A stretch of 64,000 nt of DNA. It comes from Rhodococcus sp. X156. GTDB lineage: Bacteria; Actinomycetota; Actinomycetes; Mycobacteriales; Mycobacteriaceae. Positions 19,116-28,270 of the stretch are shown here, piece by piece (within the stretch, counting starts at the first letter, position 1; every line of letters begins with the position of its first letter). The notes under the pieces are model-generated. The model saw only the letters and a list, made by a program, of their open reading frames with translations. It was not told the DNA's origin and did not search any database. The position numbers and the translations under genes were made by a program. The stretch lies in NCBI RefSeq assembly GCF_004006015.1, contig NZ_CP034766.1:1707001-1771000 (forward strand). Direction: 5' to 3'.

Positions 19116-19131
19116 GGGCGGCGCTCCGCCC
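19116..19131. terminator. Bidirectional terminator hairpin
   Basis: GGGCGG (19116-19121) and CCGCCC (19126-19131) form a six-pair stem with a CGCT loop between two convergent genes. The right arm touches the exonuclease stop codon. Confidence 0.45.
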
Positions 19132-20084
19132 TAGCGCTGCAGCGCGGCCATCGCCTTGACCAGCCGTGCCACGCTGCTCTCCACGCCCCACTGCTCGGCC
19201 AGGGCGCTCAGCTCCTCCGGCCGCGCCGGGGTGTTGGGCAGCTCGTCGTCCTTGGACAGCTCGACGTCGGCGTCGCGCACCACCTGCACCACCGGCAGCG
19301 CGGCGTCCAGGTAGTCGGCGGCGGCGGTGATCCGCGACCGCGAGGCCCGGGCCATGCCGGAGCCCTCGTCGGCGGCGGCCGCGCGCAGGGCGTCCATGGA
19401 CTTGTAGGTGAGCAGCAGCTGGGAGGCGGTCTTGGCGCCGATGCCCGCCACGCCGGGCAGCCCGTCGGAGGCGTCCCCGCGCAGCGTGGCCATCTCCGCG
19501 TAGGCGGCGCCGGCCCGCTCCACGGGCACGCCGTAGCGCTCGGCGACGTCCTCCGGCCCGAACACCTCGGCCTTGGCCAGCCCCCGGCCCACGTAGATCA
19601 CGCGCACCGGCACGGGGTCGTCAGAGACCACCTGCAGCAGGTCGCGGTCACCGCTGACCACCACCACCGCGTCCCTGCTCTCCTGGGCGGCCAGGGTGCC
19701 CAGCACGTCGTCGGCCTCCAGGCCCTGCGCGCCGGCGGTGGCGATGCCCGCGGCCGAGAGCAGGTCCATGATCACCGGCACCTGGTGGGCCAGCTGGTCG
19801 GGCACCTCCTCGGCGTCCAGCTGGCCAGGGGGACGCTCCTCGGCCACCCGGTGGGCCTTGTAGGAGGGCACCGCCGCCACCCGGAAGGCCGGGCGCCAGT
19901 CCAGGTCCAGGCACACCGCCAGCCGGTCGGGCTGGGTGCGGGTGATGAGGGTGGCCACCATGTCGGTGAACCCGCGCACCGCGTTCACCGGGCGCCCGTC
20001 CGGGGAGGTGAGCGACTCCGGCACGCCGTGGAAGGCCCGGAACCACAGGCTGGCGCCGTCGAGCAGCATGAGGGTGCGCGTCAT
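19131..20084 (-). CDS. 5'-3' exonuclease, flap/PIN type
   Basis: Stand-alone homologue of the DNA polymerase I 5' nuclease domain, 317 residues. The acidic metal-binding residues are in [25 protein letters not shown] and [11 protein letters not shown]. The helix-hairpin-helix DNA-binding block is [21 protein letters not shown]. Such proteins process flaps in replication and repair. The gene is conserved beside pepE in mycobacteria (Rv2090). The ATG is at 20082-20084; it is divergent from pepE with 53 nt between start codons. Confidence 0.92.
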   Translation of the reverse strand: MTRTLMLLDGASLWFRAFHGVPESLTSPDGRPVNAVRGFTDMVATLITRTQPDRLAVCLDLDWRPAFRVAAVPSYKAHRVAEERPPGQLDAEEVPDQLAHQVPVIMDLLSAAGIATAGAQGLEADDVLGTLAAQESRDAVVVVSGDRDLLQVVSDDPVPVRVIYVGRGLAKAEVFGPEDVAERYGVPVERAGAAYAEMATLRGDASDGLPGVAGIGAKTASQLLLTYKSMDALRAAAADEGSGMARASRSRITAAADYLDAALPVVQVVRDADVELSKDDELPNTPARPEELSALAEQWGVESSVARLVKAMAALQR

Positions 20085-20125
20085 GGGAGTCGATCCTGCC
20101 AGGACGGCGGCGGGTGCTGGGCGGC

Positions 20126-20137
20126 TACCGTGCAGGC
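20126..20137 (+). promoter_or_regulatory. pepE leaderless promoter (-10)
   Basis: TACCGT at 20126-20131 is six nucleotides before the ATG at 20138, with no ribosome site. Confidence 0.5.
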
Positions 20138-21259
20138 ATGAGTGCCGAACGCCTGCCCGCCTCCGTCTACGCCGACCGCCTGGAGCGCGCCGCGGTGGCT
20201 GCGGAGGCCGCCGGAGTGGACGCCCTGCTGATCACCCCCGGCCCGGACCTGCAGTACCTGCTGGGCTCGCGGGCCAGCTCCTTCGAGCGGCTGACCTGCC
20301 TGGTGGTGCCGGTGCAGGGCGAGCCCGCGGTGGTGGTGCCGCGGCTGGAGCTGGCGGCGCTGCGGCCCTCGGCGGCGGGCGAGCTGGGCCTGGCCGTGCA
20401 CGACTGGGTGGACGGCGTGGACCCGTACGCGCTGGTCGCCGGGCTGCTGCCCACCCCGGCGCGGGCGGCCGTCAGCGACGCCATGCCTGCCCTGCACGCC
20501 CTGCCGCTGGCCGCCGCGTGCGGGGCGCCGCAGGTGCTGGCCACCCCGGTGCTGCGCGGCCTGCGGATGCGCAAGGACGCCGCCGAGCTGGACGCGCTGC
20601 GCCGCGCCGGCGCCGCCATCGACCGGGTGCACGCCCGGATGGGCGAGTGGCTCAAGCCCGGGCGCACCGAGGCGGACGTGGCCGCCGACATCGAGGCCGC
20701 GATCGTCGCCGAGGGGCACACCGGGGCGGAGTTCATCATCGTCGGCTCCGGCCCGCACGGCGCCGACCCGCACCACGAGGTGTCCGACCGGGTGCTGCAG
20801 CCCGGCGACGTGGTGGTGGTGGACATCGGCGGGCCGGTGGACCCGGGCTACTTCTCCGACTGCACCCGTACCTACAGCCTGGGTGAGCCCAGCGCGGAGG
20901 TGGCCGCGCAGTACGCGGTGCTGCAGCGGGCCCAGCAAGCCGGCCTGGACGCGGTGCGCCCGGGGGTGCGGGCGGAGGAGGTGGACGCCGCCTGCCGGGA
21001 CGTGCTGGCGCAGGCGGGGCTGGCCGAGGCGTTCGTGCACCGCACCGGCCACGGTATCGGGCTCTCGGTGCACGAGGAGCCCTACATCGTGGGCGGCAAC
21101 CACGTCGAGCTGGCCGAGGGGATGGCCTTCAGCGTGGAGCCGGGCATCTACTTCCCGGGCGCGTGGGGCGCACGGATCGAGGACATCGTGCTGGTGACCG
21201 CCGACGGTGGCGAGCCGGTGAACGTCCGCCCGCACGAGCTGGCCGTGCTGCCGGGCTGA
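20138..21259 (+). CDS. pepE: Xaa-Pro dipeptidase/aminopeptidase (M24B)
   Basis: Cytosolic metallopeptidase cleaving bonds next to proline, 373 residues with an N-terminal creatinase-like domain (1-130) and a C-terminal pita-bread domain. Metal ligands can be read: Asp in VVVDIGG, Asp in YFSDCTRTY, His in [15 protein letters not shown], Glu in SVEPGIY and Glu in ARIEDIVL. The ATG at 20138 is fixed by a TACCGT -10 element. It matches PepE of mycobacteria in sequence style and in position next to the exonuclease. The stop is one base from that of the convergent PPOX gene. Confidence 0.93.
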   Translation: MSAERLPASVYADRLERAAVAAEAAGVDALLITPGPDLQYLLGSRASSFERLTCLVVPVQGEPAVVVPRLELAALRPSAAGELGLAVHDWVDGVDPYALVAGLLPTPARAAVSDAMPALHALPLAAACGAPQVLATPVLRGLRMRKDAAELDALRRAGAAIDRVHARMGEWLKPGRTEADVAADIEAAIVAEGHTGAEFIIVGSGPHGADPHHEVSDRVLQPGDVVVVDIGGPVDPGYFSDCTRTYSLGEPSAEVAAQYAVLQRAQQAGLDAVRPGVRAEEVDAACRDVLAQAGLAEAFVHRTGHGIGLSVHEEPYIVGGNHVELAEGMAFSVEPGIYFPGAWGARIEDIVLVTADGGEPVNVRPHELAVLPG

Positions 21260-21260
21260 C

Positions 21261-21671
21261 CTACTCCGGGTGCAGCAGGCTGGCCGAGCCGAGCACCCGG
21301 TCCGCGGCGATCTGGATGACCACCCGCTCCGGATTGGGCCGGGGCTGGCGGTACCGCTGCGCGTAGCGGCGCTCACCCTCGGCCACCTCCTCGGCATCGG
21401 TGTGCACCGAGGTCACGCCCTCCAGGGTCATCCAGCGGGCCCAGTCGACCTGGCACAGCGAGCCGCGCCCACCCCGGGCGGCGTTGCGCGCCTTGAGTGA
21501 GCCGCCCCTGGTGATGATCCGGGCGATCGAGCGCTCGGCGTCCCAGGTGAACCCCACGGGCACCACGTGCGGGGTCCCGTCGGCGCGCAGCGTGGTCAGC
21601 GAGGCGAGCTGTCGCTCGGCCAGGAACTCGAGGGCCACGGCGGGCAGCGCGGCGGGGGAGGTGGAGGGCAC
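21261..21671 (-). CDS. F420/FMN-dependent PPOX-class protein
   Basis: A split-barrel flavin- or F420-binding protein of 136 residues. [23 protein letters not shown] is the standard beta-hairpin of the pyridoxamine-5'-phosphate-oxidase fold, and [15 protein letters not shown] follows the cofactor region. Family members are small F420-dependent reductases or pyridoxamine-phosphate-oxidase-like proteins. The GTG at 21669-21671 is preferred because a TACCGT -10 element lies six bases upstream; an in-frame start farther upstream would run into the neighbouring gene. Confidence 0.82.
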   Translation of the reverse strand: MPSTSPAALPAVALEFLAERQLASLTTLRADGTPHVVPVGFTWDAERSIARIITRGGSLKARNAARGGRGSLCQVDWARWMTLEGVTSVHTDAEEVAEGERRYAQRYRQPRPNPERVVIQIAADRVLGSASLLHPE

Positions 21672-21683
21672 GACCCGACGGTA
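21672..21683 (-). promoter_or_regulatory. Leaderless promoter of PPOX gene (-10)
   Basis: On the minus strand TACCGT (plus coordinates 21678-21683) is six bases before the GTG at 21671. The divergent SDR gene starts 42 bases away. Confidence 0.45.
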
Positions 21684-21712
21684 GTGGCAGCGGGTCTGCC
21701 AGACTCCTCGGC

Positions 21713-22456
21713 GTGAGCGATGGAGCGGTTCTGGTCCTGGGTGGGCGCAGCGAGATCGGCGTGGCGGTGGCACACCGGCTGGTGGCCCAGGGTGCCCGCA
21801 CCGTGGTGCTGGCCGCCCGGCGCGCCGACGACCTGGTGGCCGAGCGGGAGGCGCTGCTGGCCGCTGGCGCCACCACGGTGGAGTGCCTGGACTTCGACGC
21901 CGACGACCTGAGCAGCCACCAGCCGCTGCTGGCCGACGTCGCCGCCCGCCACCACCTGGACGTGGTGCTGGTCAGCTTCGGCGTCCTGGGTGACCAGGCC
22001 CGCGCGGAGACCGACCCGGCGCACGCCGTGGCGGTGGTGCACACCGACTACGTCGCCCAGGTGCACGTGCTCACCGTGCTGGCCACGCTGCTGCGCGCCC
22101 AGGGCGACGGGCAGCTGGTGGTGTTCTCCTCCGTGGCCGGGGTGCGGGTGCGCCGCGCCAACTACGTCTACGGCTCGGCCAAGGCGGGGCTGGACGGCTT
22201 CGCCAGCGGGCTGGCCGACTCCCTCGTCGGCTCCGGCGTGCACCTGCTGCTGGTGCGGCCGGGCTTCGTGGTGGGCCGGATGACCGAGGGCATGAGCCCT
22301 GCACCGTTGTCCAGCACTCCCGACCAGGTGGCCGACGCGGTGGTGGCCGGCCTGCGCCGGCGCAAGGACGTGGTGTGGGTGCCCGGCGTGCTGCGGGTGG
22401 CGTTCACCGCGATGAGCCTGCTGCCGCGTCCACTGTGGCGGCGGCTGCCGCGCTGA
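21713..22456 (+). CDS. DprE2-like short-chain dehydrogenase
   Basis: NAD(P)H-dependent SDR of 247 residues. The cofactor loop is [11 protein letters not shown]; the catalytic Ser140, Tyr153 and Lys157 lie in VFSSVAG and YVYGSAKAG. The strings [17 protein letters not shown] and RPGFVVGRM and the ending [10 protein letters not shown] closely follow M. tuberculosis DprE2, which reduces the 2-keto intermediate in decaprenyl-phosphoryl-arabinose synthesis for the cell wall. No DprE1 oxidase lies beside it, unlike the usual dprE1-dprE2 pair, so it may be a paralogue with another polyprenyl-sugar substrate. GTG start, with a weak CAGACT -10 seven bases upstream. Confidence 0.75.
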   Translation: MSDGAVLVLGGRSEIGVAVAHRLVAQGARTVVLAARRADDLVAEREALLAAGATTVECLDFDADDLSSHQPLLADVAARHHLDVVLVSFGVLGDQARAETDPAHAVAVVHTDYVAQVHVLTVLATLLRAQGDGQLVVFSSVAGVRVRRANYVYGSAKAGLDGFASGLADSLVGSGVHLLLVRPGFVVGRMTEGMSPAPLSSTPDQVADAVVAGLRRRKDVVWVPGVLRVAFTAMSLLPRPLWRRLPR

Positions 22457-22550
22457 TCCCAGGGGCGTTCGCGTTGACGAACCAGCCCCCGCTGCAACAC
22501 ACTCCGGCGGTGCCCCACCGGTGCGGCACCCCGTCGACAGGAGCGCGCTG

Positions 22551-23522
22551 ATGTCCGAGGTCCACACCGTTCGCGGTCCGGTCGACAGCAGCAGCCTGGG
22601 CCGAGTGCTGATGCACGAGCACGTCTTCGTCCTCGACGCCGAGATGCAGCAGAACTACCCCGACTACCTCGACCGGTGGGACGAGGGCGAGCGGGTCGCC
22701 GACGCCGTGCACAAGCTGACCGAGCTCAAGGCCCGCGGCATCGACACGATCGTCGACCCCACCGTGATCGGGCTCGGGCGCTACCTGCCGCGGATCGCCA
22801 CGGTCAACGAGCAGGTGGACATCAACATCGTGGCCGCCACTGGCATCTACACCTACAACGACCTGCCGTTCCAGTTCCACTACAACGGGCCCGGCCTGCT
22901 GGTGGACACCCCGGAGCCGATGGTGGAGCTCTTCCTGCGCGACCTCCGCGAGGGCATCGCGGGCACGGCGATCCGGGCCGCCTTCCTCAAGTGCGCCATC
23001 GAGGCTCCCGGCCTCACCGCGGGCGTGGAGCGGGTGATGCGGGCGGTGGGCCAGGCCCACCAGGAGACCGGGGCGCCGATCACCGTGCACACCAACCCGC
23101 ACACCCAGTCCGGGCTGGTGGTGCAGAAGGTGCTGGGATCGGAGGGGGTGGACCTGAGCAAGGTGGTCCTCGGTCACTGCGGCGACACCACCGACCTGGA
23201 CCACCTGTGCGCGCTGGCCGACGCCGGCTCGCTGCTGGGGATGGACCGCTTCGGCCTGGACGTGCTGCTGCCCTTCGAGGAGCGCGTGGGCACCGTGGTG
23301 GAGCTGGCCCGCCGCGGCTACGCCGAGAAGATGGTGCTCTCCCACGACGCGGCGTGCTTCATCGACTGGTTCGAGGCCGGCGCCAAGGAGCAGATGGTGC
23401 CGCACTGGAACTACAACCACATCAGCGACGACGTGATCCCCGCGCTGCTCGACCGCGGGGTCACCGAGGAGCAGCTGCACACCATGCTGGTGGACAACCC
23501 GCGCCGCTACTTCGCGAGCTGA
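22551..23522 (+). CDS. Phosphotriesterase-family metal-dependent hydrolase
   Basis: TIM-barrel amidohydrolase of 323 residues. The binuclear site begins with MHEHVF (His22, His24). Later ligands are the lysine in AAFLKCAIE (the carbamylated-Lys position), the histidine in VHTNPHTQS, the histidine in VVLGHCGD and the aspartate in SHDAAC. Members are lactonases or promiscuous phosphotriesterases (Php/PLL group). The ATG at 22551 follows CAGGAGCG; a GTG 30 bases upstream lacks that site. The N-terminal SEVHTVRGPVDSSSLGRVL segment is typical of the family. Confidence 0.88.
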   Translation: MSEVHTVRGPVDSSSLGRVLMHEHVFVLDAEMQQNYPDYLDRWDEGERVADAVHKLTELKARGIDTIVDPTVIGLGRYLPRIATVNEQVDINIVAATGIYTYNDLPFQFHYNGPGLLVDTPEPMVELFLRDLREGIAGTAIRAAFLKCAIEAPGLTAGVERVMRAVGQAHQETGAPITVHTNPHTQSGLVVQKVLGSEGVDLSKVVLGHCGDTTDLDHLCALADAGSLLGMDRFGLDVLLPFEERVGTVVELARRGYAEKMVLSHDAACFIDWFEAGAKEQMVPHWNYNHISDDVIPALLDRGVTEEQLHTMLVDNPRRYFAS

Positions 23523-23541
23523 CCGCCCGCGCGGGACCCGG

Positions 23542-24891
23542 CTAGCTGGCCTGGCTGGGGGAGGACATGTGGAAGTCCGGGATCCGCAGCGGCGGCACCT
23601 CGGCGCGGCTGAACCAGTCCTTCCACTCCCGCGGCAGGGTGCGCTCGGTGGCACCGGCCTCGGTGGCCCGGCGCAGCAGGTCCAGCGGGCTCTCGTTGAA
23701 CCGGAAGTTGTTCACCTCGCCGGTGACCTTGCCGTCCTCCACCAGGTACACCCCGTCCCGGGTGAGCCCGGTGACCAGCAGCGACACCGGGTCGACCTCG
23801 CGGATGTACCACAGGCAGGTGAGCAGCAGACCCCGCTCCGTGCTGGCCACCATGTCCTGCAGCGACGCACCGGACCCGCCGGTGATGAGCAGGTTGTCCC
23901 CGGGCACCGCCACCGGCGCGTGGAAGCGCTCCGCCTCGGCGCGGGGGTAGGCAAGGGCGTGCACGGCGCCGTCGCGGATCCACTCCACCCGCCCGGCATC
24001 CATCCCGTTGTCGAACACCGAGATCGAGTCGTCGGAGTGGGTGGTGGCCACGAACGGCGGGTACTCCAGGCCCGGCAGGTTGGGGTCGCAGGCCATGGTC
24101 AGGCCCAGCGTGCCCAGCTGCTCGCCCACCCGGGTGCCGCCCGGCCGCGACAGGGCGGTGTGTCCCTCCTGGGCCCCGCGGCCCTCCATCGCCCAGGCCA
24201 GCAGGATCATCAGGTCCGACACCGCCGAGGGGGGCAGCAGCGTCTCGTAGCGGCCGGCGGGCAGCTCCACCGTGCGCCGGCCCCAGCCCAGCCGGATGGA
24301 GAGGTCGGCCAGCAGCGCGGTGAGGTCGACGTCGGTGAAGTCCCGGGTGCCGAGCCCGCCCCACGCGCTGGAGCCGTCGCGCTTGGCGTTGACCTCCACG
24401 GTGCCGGCGGGCTGGCTGAAGCGCCGGCGCAGCCCGGTGGAGGAGCCCAGCCAGGTGGTGTGCACCTGGTGCTCGGCGAAGCCGTAGAGGGTGTCCTTGC
24501 CGGCAAAGCCCTGGGCCAGCTCGGTGGCCAGCCGGTCGAACACGGCGATGTCGGTCTGCGCGGCCGGAGCGTCCCAGTCGGTGGGGGCACCGGAGCCCTC
24601 CACCAGCGGGGCCGCGTCGCGGGCGGGGCCGGAGGCACGGGCGGCCTCCTCGCTGGCCCGCACCACCGCGGTGACGTCGGCGCTGTCCACGCTGGAGGAG
24701 CTGACCACGCCCACCGAGGAGCCGAGCACCGAGACCACCGCCCACTCGCGGGAGGAGCTGAGCCCGTTGGTGGTCATGGTGGAGTTGGCCCAGCGCAGCG
24801 TGGCCTCGCTGGACTCGGTGACCAGGACGACGCAGCCGTCCGCCTGCGAGGCGCCCAGCACGAGCTCCACGAGGTCTGGGGCGGTGATCAT
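23542..24891 (-). CDS. TldE/PmbA-like metalloprotease subunit
   Basis: Partner of TldD in the TldD/E protease that processes modified peptides and unfolded substrates, 449 residues. Like other TldE subunits it has the TldD/PmbA fold without the zinc motif. Recognisable parts are GDNLLITGGSGASLQDMVAS and the GLLLTCLWYIREVDP block near the C-terminus. The ATG at 24889-24891 overlaps the tldD stop (ATGA, 24888-24891), so the two are translationally coupled. An open frame continues far upstream opposite tldD but is only its shadow. Confidence 0.9.
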   Translation of the reverse strand: MITAPDLVELVLGASQADGCVVLVTESSEATLRWANSTMTTNGLSSSREWAVVSVLGSSVGVVSSSSVDSADVTAVVRASEEAARASGPARDAAPLVEGSGAPTDWDAPAAQTDIAVFDRLATELAQGFAGKDTLYGFAEHQVHTTWLGSSTGLRRRFSQPAGTVEVNAKRDGSSAWGGLGTRDFTDVDLTALLADLSIRLGWGRRTVELPAGRYETLLPPSAVSDLMILLAWAMEGRGAQEGHTALSRPGGTRVGEQLGTLGLTMACDPNLPGLEYPPFVATTHSDDSISVFDNGMDAGRVEWIRDGAVHALAYPRAEAERFHAPVAVPGDNLLITGGSGASLQDMVASTERGLLLTCLWYIREVDPVSLLVTGLTRDGVYLVEDGKVTGEVNNFRFNESPLDLLRRATEAGATERTLPREWKDWFSRAEVPPLRIPDFHMSSPSQAS

Positions 24892-26426
24892 GCGGACTTC
24901 CCTTCCGACTGCGTGTTGAGGATGTTCACCTGGCGGAACAGCGCCGACGGTGCACCGTGGCTGACCGCGGCCACCTGGCCGGGCTGGGCCTTGCCGCAGT
25001 TGAACGCCCCGTGCAGCTGCCAGGTGGACGGCCCACCCACCGCCTCCATGGCGCCCCAGAAGTCGGTGGTGGTGGCCTGGTAGGCGACGTCGCGCAGCTG
25101 CCCGGCCAGCTGACCGTTGCGGATGCGGTAGAAGCGCTGGCCGGTGAACTGGAAGTTGTAGCGCTGCATGTCGATGGACCACGACTTGTCGCCGACGACG
25201 TAGATGCCTTCGTCCACCGCGCTGATCAGCTCGGCGGTGCTGCGGTCGGTGTGCGGGTCCGGCTGCAGCGAGACGTTGGCCATCCGCTGGATGGGCACGT
25301 GCTGGGCGGAGTCGGCGTAGGAGCAGCCGTTGGAGCGCTCCAGGCCCATCCGCGGCGCGAACACCCGGTCGAGCTGGTAGCCCACCAGCACCCCGTCGCG
25401 CACCAGGTCCCAGCTCTGCGCGGCCACCCCCTCGTCGTCGTAGCCCACCGTGGACAGCCCGTGCGGCTGGGTGCGGTCGGCGGTGACGTGCATGACGTCG
25501 GAGCCGTAGCGCAGGGTGCCCAGCTGGTCGGGGGTGGCGAAGGAGGTGCCGGCGTAGGCGGCCTCGTAGCCGATGGCGCGGTCGTACTCGGTGGCGTGGC
25601 CGATGGACTCGTGGATGGTCAGCCACAGGTTGGACGGGTCGATCACCAGGTCGGTGGGCCCGGCCGTCACCGAGGGGGCCCGCACCTTCTCCGCCAGCAG
25701 CTCGGGCAGCTGCGCCAGCTCGCCGTCCCAGTCCCAGCGCCCCTGAGCTGGGTCGCCCTGGCCCAGGTACTCCCAGCCCCGGCCCACCGGCGGCGCCAGG
25801 GTGGCCATGGACTCGAACGCACCTGCCTGCTGGTCCACCGTGGTGGCCTCCACGTCGGGCTGCAGCCGCACCCGCTGCTGGGTGATGGTGGAGCCGTGCA
25901 GGTCGGCGTAGAACGTCTGCTCCTTGACCTGCAGGCAGCTCGCCGACACGTGGTCGACGCCGTCGGCGGCCAGCAGCCGCTGGGAGAAGTCGGTGAGGCG
26001 CTCGATCTTGTCCGCGGTGGGCACCGCGAAGGGATCCACCGCGTAGCCGGACACCCAGGTGACGTCGGCGTACACCGGCTCCGGGGCCAGCACCACCGGG
26101 TCACGGTTGAGCGCCCGCAGGGTCCGGGCCACCTGAACCGCCTGCGCTGCTGCGGTGGCCGCGGCGTCGGGGGTGAGCTCGGCTCGGGCGGCGAAGCCCC
26201 AGGTGCCGTCCACCACCACCCGCACCGCGAGCCCGACGGTGGCACCGTCGTTGGCCGACTGCACCGTCCCGTCGCGCAGCCGCAGGCTCTGCGTCTGCGT
26301 GCGGTGCACCCGCAGGTCGGCGTGCTCGGCGCCCAGCTCGCGGGCCCGGCTCAGCGCCGCGTCAGCCAGCGCGCGCAGGGGCAGGGCGAGGAAGTCAGCG
26401 TCAACGTCACGCTCTGTCGCGGGCAT
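24888..26426 (-). CDS. tldD: TldD metalloprotease subunit
   Basis: Catalytic half of TldD/E, 512 residues. The zinc motif HExxxH is visible in LTIHESIGHATEYDRA, followed by ligands in the SYADSAQHVPIQRMANVSLQP region. The N-terminal domain contains SLRLRDGTVQSANDGATVG, the usual PmbA/TldD start. The ATG at 26424-26426 is set by a minus-strand TAGCGT -10 seven bases upstream. It is divergent from the response regulator, the two starts being 64 nt apart. Confidence 0.93.
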   Translation of the reverse strand: MPATERDVDADFLALPLRALADAALSRARELGAEHADLRVHRTQTQSLRLRDGTVQSANDGATVGLAVRVVVDGTWGFAARAELTPDAAATAAAQAVQVARTLRALNRDPVVLAPEPVYADVTWVSGYAVDPFAVPTADKIERLTDFSQRLLAADGVDHVSASCLQVKEQTFYADLHGSTITQQRVRLQPDVEATTVDQQAGAFESMATLAPPVGRGWEYLGQGDPAQGRWDWDGELAQLPELLAEKVRAPSVTAGPTDLVIDPSNLWLTIHESIGHATEYDRAIGYEAAYAGTSFATPDQLGTLRYGSDVMHVTADRTQPHGLSTVGYDDEGVAAQSWDLVRDGVLVGYQLDRVFAPRMGLERSNGCSYADSAQHVPIQRMANVSLQPDPHTDRSTAELISAVDEGIYVVGDKSWSIDMQRYNFQFTGQRFYRIRNGQLAGQLRDVAYQATTTDFWGAMEAVGGPSTWQLHGAFNCGKAQPGQVAAVSHGAPSALFRQVNILNTQSEGKSA

Positions 26427-26433
26427 GGCGGCA

Positions 26434-26490
26434 ACGCTAGTGGCTCCGTGAGCGCGCCACGACCGGCCTGCTCCCACTACCGTGAGCGCC
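26434..26490. promoter_or_regulatory. Divergent leaderless promoters of tldD and response regulator
   Basis: The minus-strand TAGCGT (plus 26434-26439) is seven bases from the tldD ATG. The plus-strand TACCGT (26478-26483) is seven bases before the GTG at 26491. Both genes appear leaderless and share a region of fewer than 60 bases. Confidence 0.5.
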
Positions 26491-27303
26491 GTGGCCGTCC
26501 AGCACGTCAACCCGGTGACCGTGCTGCTCGTCGACGACCAACAGCTGATGCGCAGCGGTCTCCGCGCCGTGCTCGGCGGACACGACGACCTCACCGTGGT
26601 GGGGGAGGCCTGCGACGGCGCCGAGGCGGTGCGGGTGGCGGAGCGGGTGCGGCCGTCGGTGGTGCTGATGGAGCTGCGCACGCCGGGGCCGGCCGGGGTG
26701 GAGGCCACCCGCCGCATCGTCGACGCCGGGCTGGCCGCGGTGCTGGTGCTGACCACCCTCGACCACGGCGACCACGGCGACCACGCCCTGGCGTGCCTGC
26801 GCGCCGGTGCCGGCGGGTACCTGCTCGACGACACCCCGCCGGAGCAGCTGGTGGCCGCGGTGCGCAGCGTCGCCGGTGGTGGCTGGGTGATCACGCCGAG
26901 CGTCGCCCACCGGCTGGTGCAGCGCCTGGTCGACGGGTCGCCCGCCGTGGTGACGGGCCGCCGCGGGACGGACGGCAGCGGAATGGGCGCCAGTGGGACG
27001 GACGGCAGTGGGATGGACACCAGCGCCCTGCAGGTGCTCACCGACCGGGAGCGCGAGGTGCTCACCCAGGTGGCCCGGGGGCTGTCCAACGCCGAGGTGG
27101 CCACCCGGATGTTCCTCTCCGAGGCCACGGTCAAGACCCACGTGGGCCGGGTGCTGGCCAAGCTGGGGCTGCGCGACCGGGCCCAGGCGGTGGTGCTGGC
27201 CTACGAGACGGGCCTGGTGCGACCCGGCGGGCCCAGCACGACACCAGGTTCGGGGGTGACCCAGAACGCCCGACAACTAGGGAATAATCCGGCACATGAT
27301 TGA
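26491..27303 (+). CDS. NarL/LuxR-type response regulator with Glu at phospho-site
   Basis: DNA-binding regulator of 270 residues: receiver domain 9-125, linker, LuxR helix-turn-helix 185-250 (LTDREREVLTQVARGLSNAEVA). The acidic pair DD is present in VLLVDDQQ, but the acceptor position reads VVLMELRTPG, so the phosphorylatable Asp is replaced by Glu61. That change mimics phosphorylation in some receivers and suggests kinase-independent activity. No histidine kinase lies nearby. The linker contains a 30-bp tandem repeat. GTG 26491 follows a TACCGT -10 by seven bases. The last codons overlap the ABC ATPase start by eight bases, so it may control that exporter. Confidence 0.88.
   Translation: MAVQHVNPVTVLLVDDQQLMRSGLRAVLGGHDDLTVVGEACDGAEAVRVAERVRPSVVLMELRTPGPAGVEATRRIVDAGLAAVLVLTTLDHGDHGDHALACLRAGAGGYLLDDTPPEQLVAAVRSVAGGGWVITPSVAHRLVQRLVDGSPAVVTGRRGTDGSGMGASGTDGSGMDTSALQVLTDREREVLTQVARGLSNAEVATRMFLSEATVKTHVGRVLAKLGLRDRAQAVVLAYETGLVRPGGPSTTPGSGVTQNARQLGNNPAHD
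26965..27024 (+). repeat. 30-bp tandem duplication in regulator linker
   Basis: Two in-frame 30-bp units, 26965-26994 and 26995-27024, encode GTDGSGMGAS and GTDGSGMDTS. The first 22 bases differ at only two positions. The duplication lengthens the flexible linker between receiver and DNA-binding domain. Confidence 0.7.
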
Positions 27304-28270
27304 AGTGCGCAACCTTTCCAAGTCCTACGGTGCCACCAAGGCCGTCGACGACCTGACCTTCACGGTGCACCCCGGAAAGGTCACCGGCTTCCTCGGCCCC
27401 AACGGCGCCGGCAAGTCCACCACCATGCGGATGATCCTGGGCCTCGACCGGCCCACCTCGGGCACCGCGACCATCGGTGGCACGGCCTACCACCAGCTCA
27501 AGCACCCGCTGCGCGAGGTCGGGGCCCTGCTGGACGCCAAGTGGGTGCACCCCAACCGCTCGGCCCGGGCACACCTGCGCTGGATGGCCGCCTCCAACGG
27601 CATCCCCTCCTCCCGGGTGGACGAGGTGCTCGCCCTGGTGGGGCTCTCCCAGGTGGCGGGCAAGAAGGCCGGCGGCTTCTCCCTGGGCATGTCCCAGCGC
27701 CTGGGCATCGCCGCCGCCCTGCTGGGCGACCCCGGCGTGCTGCTCTTCGACGAGCCGGTCAACGGCCTCGACCCCGAGGGCATCGTGTGGATCCGCCAGT
27801 TCATGCAGGCGCTGGCCCGCGAGGGGCGCACCGTCCTGGTGTCCAGCCACCTGCTCAACGAGATGGCCATCACCGCCGAGAACCTCATCGTGATCGGCCG
27901 CGGCCGGCTCATCGCCGACTGCACCACCCAGCAGTTCGTCGACCAGGCCAGCTCCGCCACCGTGCGGGTGCGCAGCCCCCAGCTGGACGCCCTGCGGGAC
28001 AGCCTCCGCCAGCACGGCATCGACCTGCAGCAGGACGGACCCGACGCCCTGCTGGTCAACGGGGTTGGCACCGAGCAGGTGGGCGAGCTCGCCGCGGCAG
28101 GCAACATCGTGCTGCACGAGCTGAGCCTGCAGCGCGGCTCGCTGGAGCAGGCGTTCATGCAGCTGACCGGCGGTGACGTGCAGTACCAGTCATCCGTGCC
28201 CGCGCAGCCGACCCCGCCGGGTCCTGGCCAGGCACCGATCGCCCCCCGCACCGAAATGAGCAAGTCATGA
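27296..28270 (+). CDS. ABC exporter ATP-binding protein
   Basis: ATPase of an ABC-2/DrrA-type exporter, 324 residues. Walker A is LGPNGAGKST, the signature is FSLGMSQRLGIAAAL (a degenerate LSGGQ) and Walker B is VLLFDEPVNGLDPEG. The C-terminal 100 residues form the extension seen in bacitracin/lantibiotic and drug exporters and end in a proline-rich tail. The ATG follows AATAAT at 27283-27288 by seven bases, so it may have its own leaderless promoter inside the end of the regulator gene. The stop overlaps the permease start (ATGA). Confidence 0.9.
   Translation: MIEVRNLSKSYGATKAVDDLTFTVHPGKVTGFLGPNGAGKSTTMRMILGLDRPTSGTATIGGTAYHQLKHPLREVGALLDAKWVHPNRSARAHLRWMAASNGIPSSRVDEVLALVGLSQVAGKKAGGFSLGMSQRLGIAAALLGDPGVLLFDEPVNGLDPEGIVWIRQFMQALAREGRTVLVSSHLLNEMAITAENLIVIGRGRLIADCTTQQFVDQASSATVRVRSPQLDALRDSLRQHGIDLQQDGPDALLVNGVGTEQVGELAAAGNIVLHELSLQRGSLEQAFMQLTGGDVQYQSSVPAQPTPPGPGQAPIAPRTEMSKS

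Noticed and set aside
23526-23535. CCCGCGCGGG palindrome between the phosphotriesterase and TldE genes
   Set aside because: Ten-base GC palindromes are common by chance in this DNA, and the gap is too short to interpret.
23542-25626. A 694-codon version of the TldE gene
   Set aside because: The upstream extension lies opposite frame-mates of tldD; the ATGA overlap at 24888-24891 gives the natural start.
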